DNA of 15,875 nt from Acidothermales bacterium (GCA_017354575.1 JAFMQP010000038.1:1-15875), one strand, 5' to 3'. Counted from the stretch's first letter, positions 8,180 through 14,809 are shown. The notes: generated from the sequence alone by a model not told the origin. Made by a program: numbers and translations.

Positions 8180-8698
8180 ATGACGCAAGACGCGCCTGCT
8201 CCGCACGGCGACGAGGTCGTCGTCCTGCCCGTCGTCGTGGTGACGCAGACGTTCACGGCCCGCCCGTCGTCGCTGCCCGACGCGGAGCACTTCGTCCGCG
8301 AGAACGTCCCGACGACGCTGCTCGACCCGGCGGAGATGCGCACCGTCTACGCCGCCATCAGGGACGCCATCCTTGCGGCCGCGAACCCCGACATCGGCTC
8401 GTTCCAGATCACCGTGCGCTGCTTTCCCGAGGACGTGGAGATCGAGGTTCTCTCCAGCGCCGACCCGCCGACGCGCGCGAGCCTGCCGCCCAAGCTCGCG
8501 GACGGTACGTTCGCCGACTGGCTGGCGAGGAACCTGCGCAGCCAGGGGCTTTCCCAGGAGGCCGCCGCGCGGCGGCTGGGCGTCTCCGTCCGCACCATCT
8601 CCCGCTGGGTCCGCGGCCAGACCGAGCCGCGGCTGCGTGACCTGCGCCGGGTCGAGGAGATGCTCGGCGGCAGCGCCCAGTCTCCGCCCTCTCCGTGA
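8180..8698 (+). CDS. XRE-type HTH regulator divergent from the hydrogenase operon
   Basis: This is a 172-residue protein from the ATG at 8180 (GGTGG just upstream). An in-frame ATG at 8075 has no ribosome binding site, and the 35 intervening codons are clearly poorer in third-position G/C, so I rejected it. The C-terminal helix-turn-helix (about residues 111-163) reads ADWLARNLRSQGLSQEAAAR then LGVSVRTISRWVRGQTEPRL, typical of Cro/CI-type DNA binding. The N-terminal 100 residues (VVVLPVVVVTQTFTARPSSL..., FQITVRCFPEDVEIEVLS) do not match a family I know and could be a sensor or dimerisation domain. It is transcribed away from hhyS across a 268-bp shared region, so control of the hydrogenase operon is a reasonable inference. 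It converges on the ABC ATPase gene with a 20-bp gap. Confidence 0.85.
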   Translation: MTQDAPAPHGDEVVVLPVVVVTQTFTARPSSLPDAEHFVRENVPTTLLDPAEMRTVYAAIRDAILAAANPDIGSFQITVRCFPEDVEIEVLSSADPPTRASLPPKLADGTFADWLARNLRSQGLSQEAAARRLGVSVRTISRWVRGQTEPRLRDLRRVEEMLGGSAQSPPSP

Positions 8699-8718
8699 GC
8701 ATGAAGGTGGGCGGCCGG

Positions 8719-9465
8719 TCACGACGCGCGGTAGTCCGTGACGAGGACGCGGCAGGGGCGTCCGTCCTGGTCGACCCGGGCGATCCGCACGTCGATGCCG
8801 TACAGGGCGCTCAACCGGTCCCCGGTCAGCAGGTCGGCGGCGGCGCCGGCCCCGATCTCGGTGGGCCCGTGCATCAGCACCGCCCCGTCGGCGACGTGCA
8901 GCGCGTGCTCGGGGTGGTGCGTGGTGGCCAGCAGCGTCATGCCCTGCCGTGCCAGCTCGCGCATCAGGTTGAGCACACGGACCTGGTTGTGCAGGTCCAG
9001 GCCCGTCGCGGGCTCGTCCAGCGCGAGCACCTGGCACCCGGACGCCACGGCCCGCGCGACCAGCACGAGCTGCGCCTCGCCGCCGCTCAGCTCGGTCACC
9101 GGGCGTTCGGCGAGATGCGTGATGCCGACCCGGGCCATCGCGTCCCACGCGGCGCGGCGATCGCGCCTGCCGGGGACGCCGAAGGTGGCGACGTGGCGCA
9201 CCCGACCCATCAGCACCATGTCGAGCACCCGGTAGCCGAACGTGGCGCCGTGCACCTGCGGCACGTAACCCACCGGCCCGTCCCGCCGCACGGCGCCCTC
9301 GGTGGGCGTGAGCAGGCCGGCGGCGCACCGCAGCAACGTGGTCTTGCCGCGCCCGTTCGGCCCGAGGACGGCCGTGACGGTGCCAGGCGACAGCCGTAGG
9401 GACAGCCCGCGGAACACCCAGCGGCTGCGTACGTAGCGGTGTCCTACGCCGGCGAGCTCAAGCAT
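8719..9465 (-). CDS. ABC transporter ATP-binding protein (FecE/BtuD-like)
   Basis: This 248-residue ATPase powers the importer formed with the two genes upstream. Walker A is GPNGRGKTT (residues 35-43), with a Q-loop at VPQ (Gln70), signature LSGGE (126-130), Walker B VLALDEP (Asp150, Glu151), a D-loop GLD and a switch His in TTHHP (183-184). Order and length match FecE/BtuD-type proteins of the iron-siderophore/cobalamin importer class. The ATG overlaps the end of the permease gene by 8 nt, so the two are co-translated. The cargo cannot be read from this subunit. Context with hypA and hypB points to nickel or a nickel complex, but an iron-chelate or cobalamin-type cargo is possible. Confidence 0.93.
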   Translation of the reverse strand: MLELAGVGHRYVRSRWVFRGLSLRLSPGTVTAVLGPNGRGKTTLLRCAAGLLTPTEGAVRRDGPVGYVPQVHGATFGYRVLDMVLMGRVRHVATFGVPGRRDRRAAWDAMARVGITHLAERPVTELSGGEAQLVLVARAVASGCQVLALDEPATGLDLHNQVRVLNLMRELARQGMTLLATTHHPEHALHVADGAVLMHGPTEIGAGAAADLLTGDRLSALYGIDVRIARVDQDGRPCRVLVTDYRAS

Positions 9466-10540
9466 GGTCCCAGATCCGGTGCCGGTTCCTGCGCAGCAGG
9501 ACGAAGAAGGTGGGCGCCCCGACGGTGGCCGTCAGCACGCCGAGCGGCACCTCCCCCGCGGTGAGCGTGCGGGCCAGTGTGTCCATCCCCACCAGGTAGA
9601 TCGCGCCCATCAGCACCGACGCGGGCAGCAGGACGCGGTGGTCCGGGCCCACCCACATCCGGACGAGGTGTGGGACGACCAGGCCCACCCAGCTGATGAC
9701 GCCGCTGACCGCCACCGCACCGGCGACGACGAGCGCGACCGCCGCGAGCACGGCCCAGCGCAGCCGGCGCGGACGCAGGCCGACGCTCGCCGCGTCCTCG
9801 TCGCCGAGGGACAGCACGTTGATCCGCCAGCGAAGCGACACCAGCAGCGCCACGCCGGCGAGTATCGGCAGCGCGGCCAGCGTGACCTTGGCGTACGTCG
9901 CCGACGCCACGCTGCCGAGCAGCCAGAACACGATCGCGGGCAGCGTCGTGTACGGGTCGGCGACGTACGTCACGAGTGAGACGAGGGCCGAGAAGAACGC
10001 GCCGGTCACCACGCCGGCGAGCACGATCATGAGCACCGGTACGGCGCTCCGGCTCGCCGTGATGCCGTAGACGAGCGCGAGCGCGAACACGCCGAAGCAG
10101 AACGCGCCGCCGACCTGGAACACCGCGCCCAGCCCGAACAGCAGGGCCAGTACACCGCCGAGCGACGCGCCCGACGACACCCCGATGATCTCCGGGCTCA
10201 CGAGCGGGTTGCGGAACGTCGCCTGCAGCGCGGCGCCGCCCGCGGCCAGGCCGCCGCCGACGAGCGCGGCGAGCAGGATGCGCGGCAGCCGCACCAGCAG
10301 GACGACGTTCTGCTCCGCGTCCGTCCAGGACCGGTGCAGCGGGACAACGCGGCCGACGACGATCTCGAGGACGTGCGGGAACGGGACACCGAAACGCCCC
10401 ACCGACGTCGCCGCCAGCGAGATCACCACGAACGCGACGCCGAGAACGGCGAGCGGTACGGCGGTGCGGGCGAGACCTCCCGCGCGGCCGGTCACCGGAC
10501 CGTGGTCGGCCGTCTCGGAGTCCGTCGCCTCACGCAGCAT
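9458..10540 (-). CDS. FecCD-family ABC transporter permease
   Basis: This 360-residue integral membrane protein has a short hydrophilic N-terminus (1-25) followed by roughly nine to ten hydrophobic segments, as in BtuC/FecCD. Family-type sequences include RLPRILLAALVGGGLAAGGA (84-103), ATFRNPLVSPEIIGVSSGAS, a GVISWVGLVVPHLVRMWVG loop and the late GEVPLGVLTATVGAPTFFVL helix. These are the characteristic FecCD motifs, including the L-loop that contacts the ATPase. It starts 11 nt inside the end of the binding-protein gene and overlaps the ATPase gene at its end, so the three form one transcription unit. A single permease gene suggests a homodimer. Confidence 0.95.
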   Translation of the reverse strand: MLREATDSETADHGPVTGRAGGLARTAVPLAVLGVAFVVISLAATSVGRFGVPFPHVLEIVVGRVVPLHRSWTDAEQNVVLLVRLPRILLAALVGGGLAAGGAALQATFRNPLVSPEIIGVSSGASLGGVLALLFGLGAVFQVGGAFCFGVFALALVYGITASRSAVPVLMIVLAGVVTGAFFSALVSLVTYVADPYTTLPAIVFWLLGSVASATYAKVTLAALPILAGVALLVSLRWRINVLSLGDEDAASVGLRPRRLRWAVLAAVALVVAGAVAVSGVISWVGLVVPHLVRMWVGPDHRVLLPASVLMGAIYLVGMDTLARTLTAGEVPLGVLTATVGAPTFFVLLRRNRHRIWDHA

Positions 10541-11693
10541 GGAACTGCTTGTAGTTCGCGGACGCGCCGTTCGCCTCGAGCCACAGGATCTCGTCGATCT
10601 GCGCGTCCGTCGGCGTGCGCCCGTACAGGAACCGGTAGTCCTTCACGATCTCGCCGCGCAGGTCGACGCGCTTGCCGGCGGGGAACGCGACCAGCGACAG
10701 CCAGCGCCACATGAGCGGCGACTCCTGGCTGGGCGGATCCCACCGGTAGCCCCCGAGCGGCACCTTGTAGACACGTCGGGTCCGGACGGCCGACATGTCG
10801 CGGAGCACCTTGTTGCCGTAGACGTCGTCCGGCATCGCGGCGTCGAAGTTGCCCAGCAGGACGATGTCGGGATCCCAGGCGAGCACCTGCTCCACGTCCA
10901 CGCCCGCCATGCCGTTGCCATGGAGCCCGTGCGGGCCGGACGCCGGGTTCGTGCCACCCACGAGCGTGATGTAGAAGTCGTTGTACGTGTTCTTCGTCGC
11001 GACCTTGTAGCCGCCGACGAACCGGTTGAAGTACAGGATCTTCGGTGCCGGGCCCGGTGGCCTGGCCGCCTTCATCTCGGCCAGCCGGGCATGCGACCAG
11101 GCGACCATCCGCTTCGCCCGCGCCTGCTTGCCGAGCAGCGTGCCGAACAGGTTGATCCAGACGTCGAGATCCTGCTGCGTCCCGTACGTGAGGCCGAGAA
11201 CCTTCAACCCGGCGTTCTCCAGCGGCGCGATGATGCCGGACCCCTCGTCGCCCCACTGGACCACGAGGTCCGGGTTCAGCGCGAGGACGCTCTCGACGTT
11301 CGGCGCGAACTCCTGGTCGGCGATACCGTGCGCGATCTTGTTCGCACGAGGGAACATCTGGCCCATGACCCCGTCGCGGATGGCGAGCCACGACACCTTG
11401 TGCATGCCGACCAGGTGGTCGGCGCTCTCGTCGACGGAGATGAACATCGCGGCCGCGGGCATCGGGATCGTCACCACCCGGCGTACCGGACGCGCGAACG
11501 TCAGCTTCTTGCCTCGTTGGTCGGTGACCGAGATCGCCGCGGACGACTCGTGTGCTCCGGGGGTGGCCGAGCCGCAGCCGGCCAGCACCGCTCCCCCCGC
11601 GCCACAGCCCAGCAGGCCCAGCAGCGACCGCCGGGTCAGCGTTCGGCTCGTGCTCGAACCGGTTCCTGGCACTGCCACTGCCATGTGGACCAT
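10530..11693 (-). CDS. lipoprotein substrate-binding protein of the FecB/BtuF class
   Basis: This 387-residue protein has a twin-arginine-like signal (TRRSLLGLL, Arg21-Arg22) and a lipobox LAGC with the acylated Cys at residue 40, so it is exported and anchored outside the membrane. I chose ATG 11693 (GAGGG just upstream) over ATG 11684. The mature protein follows the two-lobe FecB/BtuF pattern: RVVTIPMPAAAMFISVDES, then ALNPDLVVQWG, and a late VLAWDPDIVLLGNFD. A His-rich GPHGLHGNGM stretch near the middle of the second lobe could touch a metal or chelate. It is downstream of hypA and hypB and heads the transporter genes. Nickel or a nickel complex is the likely ligand by context only, as Fec-like importers carry nickel in Helicobacter. 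Confidence 0.9.
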   Translation of the reverse strand: MVHMAVAVPGTGSSTSRTLTRRSLLGLLGCGAGGAVLAGCGSATPGAHESSAAISVTDQRGKKLTFARPVRRVVTIPMPAAAMFISVDESADHLVGMHKVSWLAIRDGVMGQMFPRANKIAHGIADQEFAPNVESVLALNPDLVVQWGDEGSGIIAPLENAGLKVLGLTYGTQQDLDVWINLFGTLLGKQARAKRMVAWSHARLAEMKAARPPGPAPKILYFNRFVGGYKVATKNTYNDFYITLVGGTNPASGPHGLHGNGMAGVDVEQVLAWDPDIVLLGNFDAAMPDDVYGNKVLRDMSAVRTRRVYKVPLGGYRWDPPSQESPLMWRWLSLVAFPAGKRVDLRGEIVKDYRFLYGRTPTDAQIDEILWLEANGASANYKQFHAA

Positions 11694-11725
11694 CTGCCCT
11701 CGGTCGGCGACTCGAGAAGATCGCA

Positions 11726-11748
11726 GAATTCCAAGATGGCTGGAATTC
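11726..11748 (-). promoter_or_regulatory. perfect 8-7-8 inverted repeat upstream of the transporter
   Basis: GAATTCCA (11726-11733) and TGGAATTC (11741-11748) are exact reverse complements separated by 7 bp. The site lies 33-55 nt before the binding-protein start codon and downstream of the putative promoter, and it is AT-rich in a GC-rich region. It could be an operator for a metal-responsive repressor or a leader hairpin. I cannot match it to a known NikR, Nur or Zur box. Confidence 0.6.
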
Positions 11749-11770
11749 GAGAACTCCCGGTGCTTTCCCG

Positions 11771-11799
11771 AGCGTGGCCGCCAGCTTCGCCTTTGTCAA
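11771..11799 (-). promoter_or_regulatory. putative sigma70-type promoter for the ABC transporter
   Basis: On the minus strand an exact TTGACA (11799-11794) is followed after 17 nt by CACGCT (11776-11771), which keeps the conserved A2 and T6 of the -10 box. It lies just after hypB, so the transporter could be transcribed independently of hypAB. The inverted repeat at 11726-11748 would fall just downstream of the start site. Confidence 0.45.
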
Positions 11800-11818
11800 C
11801 GGGAGACGGTCAGTCCTG

Positions 11819-12619
11819 TCAGGACATTCGTGACGAAGCGGCGGGACGGACCATCGAATCCAGCCATTCGCGCCAGGCGCGGACACCGTCGTCGCGAAGG
11901 GCGCTGATCCTGACGACCTCGACGTCGGGCCGGAGCCGGCGCGCGAACTCGACGAACCGGTCCGAGTCGAACGGGACGTACGGGAGCAGGTCGATCTTGG
12001 TGAGCAGGACGAGGTCGGCGGACCGGAACATGTGCGGGTACTTCAGCGGCTTGTCCTCGCCCTCGGTGACCGACGCCAGCACCACGCGGGCGTGCTCGCC
12101 GAGGTCGAACAGCGCCGGGCACACCAGGTTGCCGACGTTCTCGACGAACACCACCGACCCCGGCGCCGGACCGAGCCGGCGCAGCGCGTCCTGCAGCATG
12201 GGCGCGTCGAGGTGACATCCGGTGCCGGTGTTGACCTGGACCACCCGGCCTCCGCCCGCCTGGATGCGCTCGGCGTCGAGGAGCGTCTCCTGGTCGCCCT
12301 CGACCACCGCGGTGTCACGCCGCCCCGCGAGCTGCCGCACCGTCTGCTCGAGCAGCGTGGTCTTGCCCGCACCGGGCGAGCCCATCACGTTCACGGCGAG
12401 GATGCCGCGTTCGTCGAGCCAGGCACGGTTGGCCGCTGCCACGACGTCGTTCTTGGCGAGGATCCGTTCCTCGACCCGCACCGTGCCGGGCGTGGTCGTC
12501 TCACCGTGCTCGTGGGGGTGAGCGCGGTGATCGTCGTCGTGCGCCGTCTCTCCGGCCGGGTCGCCTGGAACGGTGACGCGTACGCCGTCGGTGTCACCAC
12601 AGCCGCAGGTGTCGCACAT
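11819..12619 (-). CDS. hypB: HypB nickel-binding GTPase for hydrogenase maturation
   Basis: This 266-residue protein inserts nickel together with HypA, driven by GTP. The start MCDTCGCGD carries the N-terminal CxxCGC high-affinity nickel motif. A short His-rich stretch follows (HDDDHRAHPHEHGE, residues 27-40), smaller than the nickel-storage tracts of rhizobial HypB. The P-loop is GSPGAGKTT (80-88). Metal-site residues Cys135-His136 (GCHLDAP) and Cys167 (GNLVCPALFD), EGDQ (107-110) and the G4-like TKIDLLPY complete the family pattern. The ATG lies 2 nt after the hypA stop codon. A much longer in-frame upstream extension is a non-coding reading through hypA. The stop lies 125 nt before the transporter genes. 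Confidence 0.97.
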   Translation of the reverse strand: MCDTCGCGDTDGVRVTVPGDPAGETAHDDDHRAHPHEHGETTTPGTVRVEERILAKNDVVAAANRAWLDERGILAVNVMGSPGAGKTTLLEQTVRQLAGRRDTAVVEGDQETLLDAERIQAGGGRVVQVNTGTGCHLDAPMLQDALRRLGPAPGSVVFVENVGNLVCPALFDLGEHARVVLASVTEGEDKPLKYPHMFRSADLVLLTKIDLLPYVPFDSDRFVEFARRLRPDVEVVRISALRDDGVRAWREWLDSMVRPAASSRMS

Positions 12620-12621
12620 CC

Positions 12622-12951
12622 TCACACCACCTCGATGTTCAGTATTCGCAACTGGTCGCCGCCCAGTACCTCGACGTCGGCGCTGCCGCAGTCGCACAGC
12701 ACGAGCACGTCGTCGGTGTCGAACGACGCACCGCACGCACGGCATCGCGCACGCCCCCGCGGTTCGGAGATCTCGAGCGCGGCACCCTGCACGCAGGTGC
12801 CGTCGGACACGACGTCGAAGCAGAACCGCACGGCGTCCGGCATGACGCCGGACAGCCGCCCGATCTCCAGCCGCACCGTCGTCACCCGCCGGTCCGGCAC
12901 GCGGTCGGTGATCGTGTCGACCACCCCCTGCGTCACCGCCAGCTCGTGCAT
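12622..12951 (-). CDS. hypA: HypA nickel chaperone for hydrogenase maturation
   Basis: This is a 109-residue protein starting MHELAVTQ, where His2 is the essential nickel ligand. I therefore reject in-frame ATGs at 12957 and 12993; GGGG lies 6-9 nt before 12951. The zinc domain has Cys70-x2-Cys73, then Cys86-x-Cys88 in LCDCGSADVEVL, where many HypA proteins have a CxxC; I believe the CxC form occurs in other actinobacteria, but did not check. It ends ILNIEVV. It delivers Ni(II) to the large subunit with HypB, whose gene follows after 2 nt. The gene is divergent from the small plus-strand gene at 13076, with 124 bp between. Confidence 0.95.
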   Translation of the reverse strand: MHELAVTQGVVDTITDRVPDRRVTTVRLEIGRLSGVMPDAVRFCFDVVSDGTCVQGAALEISEPRGRARCRACGASFDTDDVLVLCDCGSADVEVLGGDQLRILNIEVV

Positions 12952-13033
12952 GCGCATCCCCGGATGTCGGCGTGCCCACAACCGTACGCCCACCGGAACG
13001 CGCCCACCACCGCGTGCGGGCGCTCCCGTCGCC

Positions 13034-13041
13034 TATACGAT
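13034..13041 (+). promoter_or_regulatory. possible -10 element for the 13076 gene
   Basis: TATACGAT at 13034-13041 is the most AT-rich stretch between the divergent hypA and 13076 genes and resembles an actinobacterial -10 box. I see no convincing -35 at 16-18 nt upstream. On the minus strand the same site reads ATCGTATA and could serve hypA, so direction is uncertain. Confidence 0.3.
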
Positions 13042-13075
13042 GCCTGGCGAAGTCCGCCACCATGGGGAGACGCCG

Positions 13076-13369
13076 GTGAAGTTCCTGGTCATGTGGAAGC
13101 TCCGGCTGGAGCTGCTCTCCCCCGAGGTCGCCCGCGCCGTGTCGGCCGTGCCCGAGTACGGCGAACGGTTGGAAGGACAGGGCAAGGTCATCGCGCGCTA
13201 CCACATCGTCGGCGCCCACGGCGGTGCGTGGATCTACGACGTCGACTCGCACGAGGAGTTCGAGCGACTGCTCGGCACCTCGCCCGTGTTCAACTTCGCC
13301 GAGTACACGGTCCATCCGCTCGCGGCCATGGCTCCGTCGGGCCGGAATCGCCGGCAGGGCAGTGGTTGA
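13076..13369 (+). CDS. muconolactone delta-isomerase-like small protein
   Basis: This is a 97-residue protein from a GTG start with GGGGAGA 5-6 nt upstream. The sequence MKFLVMWKLRLELL..., then GKVIARYHIVGAHGGAWIYD, EEFERLLGTSPVFNFAEYTV and HPLA follows the ferredoxin-like fold of muconolactone isomerase (MIase/DUF3303 type), including the VDS-x-EE-x3-LL-x3-P-x-F pattern. Many such proteins have no proven catalytic role, and no aromatic-degradation genes are nearby, so I call only the fold. It is soluble. The stop codon overlaps a possible -35 of the next gene, and the pair may be transcribed together. Confidence 0.85.
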   Translation: MKFLVMWKLRLELLSPEVARAVSAVPEYGERLEGQGKVIARYHIVGAHGGAWIYDVDSHEEFERLLGTSPVFNFAEYTVHPLAAMAPSGRNRRQGSG

Positions 13370-13395
13370 CGGGCGCTCGCGGCCGGTACCAGACT
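13366..13395 (+). promoter_or_regulatory. possible promoter for the 13416 regulator
   Basis: TTGACG (13366-13371) overlaps the stop of the preceding gene and is followed after 18 nt by CAGACT (13390-13395), keeping A2 and T6 of a -10 box. Transcription would start near 13402, giving a very short leader with GGAGG at about 13404 before the ATG. Co-transcription with the upstream gene is equally possible. Confidence 0.35.
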
Positions 13396-13415
13396 TTGCG
13401 GCACGGAGGCGCGTC

Positions 13416-13826
13416 ATGAGCGACGGCATCATCGAGCGCGGTCACATGGTCGTCTCGCAACGTCTGCGGCAGCGGCGTCGCGAGCTGGGGCTGACGCAGA
13501 AGCAGGTCGTCACCCGGCTCTCCCGGCAGGGCCTACGGACCACGAACAAGACCCTGAGCTGCCAGGAACACGGCGCGGGGCTGGACGTCGCGCACGTCTC
13601 GCACCTCGCCTCCGCGCTCGACTGCACGACGACCTACCTGCTCGGCCTCACCGACGACCCGCACAGGTGGGAACCCGACCCGGCCGACGGCCGCTGGCGA
13701 CGGCGCACGGAGGCGGCCAGCATCGCGCCCGAACCCGTGCGGCCGGCCCCGACGGGTACGGGCAACTGGATTCTCGGTCCCGCCGTCCCCGCCCGCCCGG
13801 CGCGCCGCACCCGCGCCACCCACTAG
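13416..13826 (+). CDS. small XRE-family transcriptional regulator
   Basis: This is a 136-residue protein. GGAGG sits 7 nt before the ATG at 13416, which decides the start; an internal Met11 (HMVVSQRLRQRR) is the alternative. Residues 13-79 are a Cro/CI-type helix-turn-helix: VVSQRLRQRRRELGLTQKQV, then TTNKTLSCQEHGAGLDVAHV and ASALDCTTTYLLGLTDDP. The C-terminal 55 residues are Pro/Arg-rich and probably disordered, with no sensor domain. Its stop TAG shares the CTAG at 13823-13826 with the end of the convergent broken gene. Target unknown. It resembles phage-repressor-like small regulators common in actinomycetes. Confidence 0.85.
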   Translation: MSDGIIERGHMVVSQRLRQRRRELGLTQKQVVTRLSRQGLRTTNKTLSCQEHGAGLDVAHVSHLASALDCTTTYLLGLTDDPHRWEPDPADGRWRRRTEAASIAPEPVRPAPTGTGNWILGPAVPARPARRTRATH

Positions 13827-14084
13827 CGTCCTCGCCGGTGAGGGACGAGTTCACCGAGCCGCGCCTTCGCCGCGGCGGGTTCCGACCACCTCTCGACAGT
13901 CCGGCCGGTCCTGATGTCGAGGATGCTGTACGGGGCGTCCCGGGCGCGGCGTCACGAGCGGCGGCACGTACGGACGGGCATAGGCGAGGACGGTCGTGTG
14001 TTCGGCCGAGAGCCCGAACCTGCCGTAGACCAACCACACGACGTGGTCGGGCACCGTCGTCGCCGGTCCGTCACCATGCTGCAT
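13823..14084 (-). pseudogene. small conserved gene broken by a +1 frameshift
   Basis: Two minus-strand frames join into one plausible protein of about 85 residues. The first, from ATG 14084 (start uncertain; 14120 is also possible), reads VPDHVVWLVYGRFGLSAEHT then TVLAYARPYVPPLV. The second, one base shifted, reads DAPYSILDIRTGRTVERWSE and ends ...ELVPHRRGR at a TAG (13825-13823). The join lies in CCCGGG (13939-13944), consistent with one extra base. The second part looks like a natural protein tail while the continuing first frame turns into low-complexity Arg/Pro sequence. The gene is convergent with the 13416 regulator. I do not recognise a family. Decay, a sequencing error or a programmed shift are all possible. 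Confidence 0.55.
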
Positions 14085-14152
14085 CGTGGCTGCCCCATCC
14101 GTTCGAGGCTGTTCCAGCATGTGCCGGCGGGCTTACCGTGGAAGGCGAGACG

Positions 14153-14196
14153 GCTGTACAGTCCTGCCGATGCCGAACAGGGTCCGTCGCTGTACA
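14153..14196 (+). repeat. two direct copies of GCTGTACA, 36 bp apart
   Basis: GCTGTACA occurs at 14153-14160 and 14189-14196. Both contain the palindrome TGTACA, and the first extends to CTGTACAG. They lie just upstream of the damaged XRE gene and could be remnants of its operator pair, or chance. Confidence 0.35.
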
Positions 14197-14198
14197 AG

Positions 14199-14410
14199 GG
14201 GCGCGCGATACGGTCAACGGGGTCGTGGCTGGTCTACTTCGGCAAGGAGCTGCGCCTGCACCGCGAACGCGCCGGTGTGACGCAGACCGACCTGGCCGAG
14301 CGCCTCGGCTGGGCAACGGGCTGATCTCCAAGATCGAGCGGGCCGCGCGGCTCACATCGCCGGACGACGCGTCATCCGCGATGGTCAGGGAGCTGAAGGA
14401 AGATGGATAG
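14199..14410 (+). pseudogene. XRE-family regulator remnant with -1 frameshift and lost C-terminal domain
   Basis: From about 14223 one frame reads SWLVYFGKELRLHRERAGVT then QTDLAERLGWATG, followed by TGA at 14322. The next frame continues the same helix-turn-helix from 14321 as LISKIERAARLTSPDD and ends EDG-stop at 14410. The natural family sequence (..GYATGLISKIER..) is restored if one base is added in GGGC (14318-14321). No start codon with a ribosome binding site is visible in the first frame. Actinomycete XRE proteins paired with DUF397 normally continue for some 200 residues in a DUF5753 sensor domain, which is absent here. The stop overlaps the ATG of the DUF397-like gene. The 5' boundary given is approximate. 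Confidence 0.65.
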
Positions 14411-14596
14411 CTTCGAGGCGGCGGGGGGCGCAAGTCGTCCTACTCCGACGCCCAGAACAACTGCGTGGAGGTCGCGCGGGCCGGCGAGGTCACCGGCGTG
14501 CGCGACAGCAAGGACCGCGACGGCGCGGTGCTGACGTTCGGCGGGCGCGCGTGGACCGGGTTCCTGACCGCCATCAGAGCCGGTCGGCTCGACTGA
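14403..14596 (+). pseudogene. DUF397 protein gene interrupted at a G6 tract
   Basis: The ATG at 14403 overlaps the stop of the XRE remnant and begins MDSFEAAG. From 14429 the DUF397 core appears in another frame: RKSSYSDAQNNCVEVA, then VRDSKDRDGAVLTFGG and RAWTGFLTAIRAGRLD, ending TGA at 14596. The two frames meet in a run of six G (14423-14428). One additional G would give a continuous protein of about 64 residues, the usual DUF397 length. DUF397 proteins are small partners of XRE/DUF5753 regulators in actinomycetes (the BldB/WhiJ-type sets). The interruption may be a pseudogene mutation, length variation of the G-tract, or a sequencing error. Confidence 0.75.
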
Positions 14597-14655
14597 CGAC
14601 GACGGAGCACGGAGGGTAGGCGTCTCCGCGCGCGAAGGGTGAGCCCGGGCACGCA

Positions 14656-14679
14656 CGGTCCGTTCTCCGTGACCGTTTC
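14656..14679 (+). terminator. weak terminator-like hairpin
   Basis: ACGGTC and GACCGT form a 6-bp stem around a loop of about 10 nt, followed by TTTCTT. It comes after the DUF397 remnant and directly abuts the next promoter's TTGACA. The stem is short, so confidence is low. Confidence 0.3.
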
Positions 14680-14708
14680 TTGACAGTGCGCACGGTACGT
14701 CCGAGTGT
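14680..14708 (+). promoter_or_regulatory. putative promoter of the secreted protease
   Basis: An exact TTGACA (14680-14685) is followed after 17 nt by GAGTGT (14703-14708), which keeps A2 and T6 of the -10 hexamer. It would give a leader of about 95 nt before the protease start codon. The rest of 14597-14809 shows no gene. Confidence 0.5.
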
Positions 14709-14809
14709 TCTTCCGGGACGGCGTGTGGACAGACGCCGTCCGCTGGTGCCGCCGTCGTCTATCTGCATGTCCCCACGGGAGCCTTCCCCGTCCCACCTCG
14801 GGAGCCGCC

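Noticed and set aside
12620..13432. Long N-terminal extension of HypB
   Set aside because: It reads through hypA and the divergent genes in another frame. MCDTCGCGD at 12619 is the expected HypB start.
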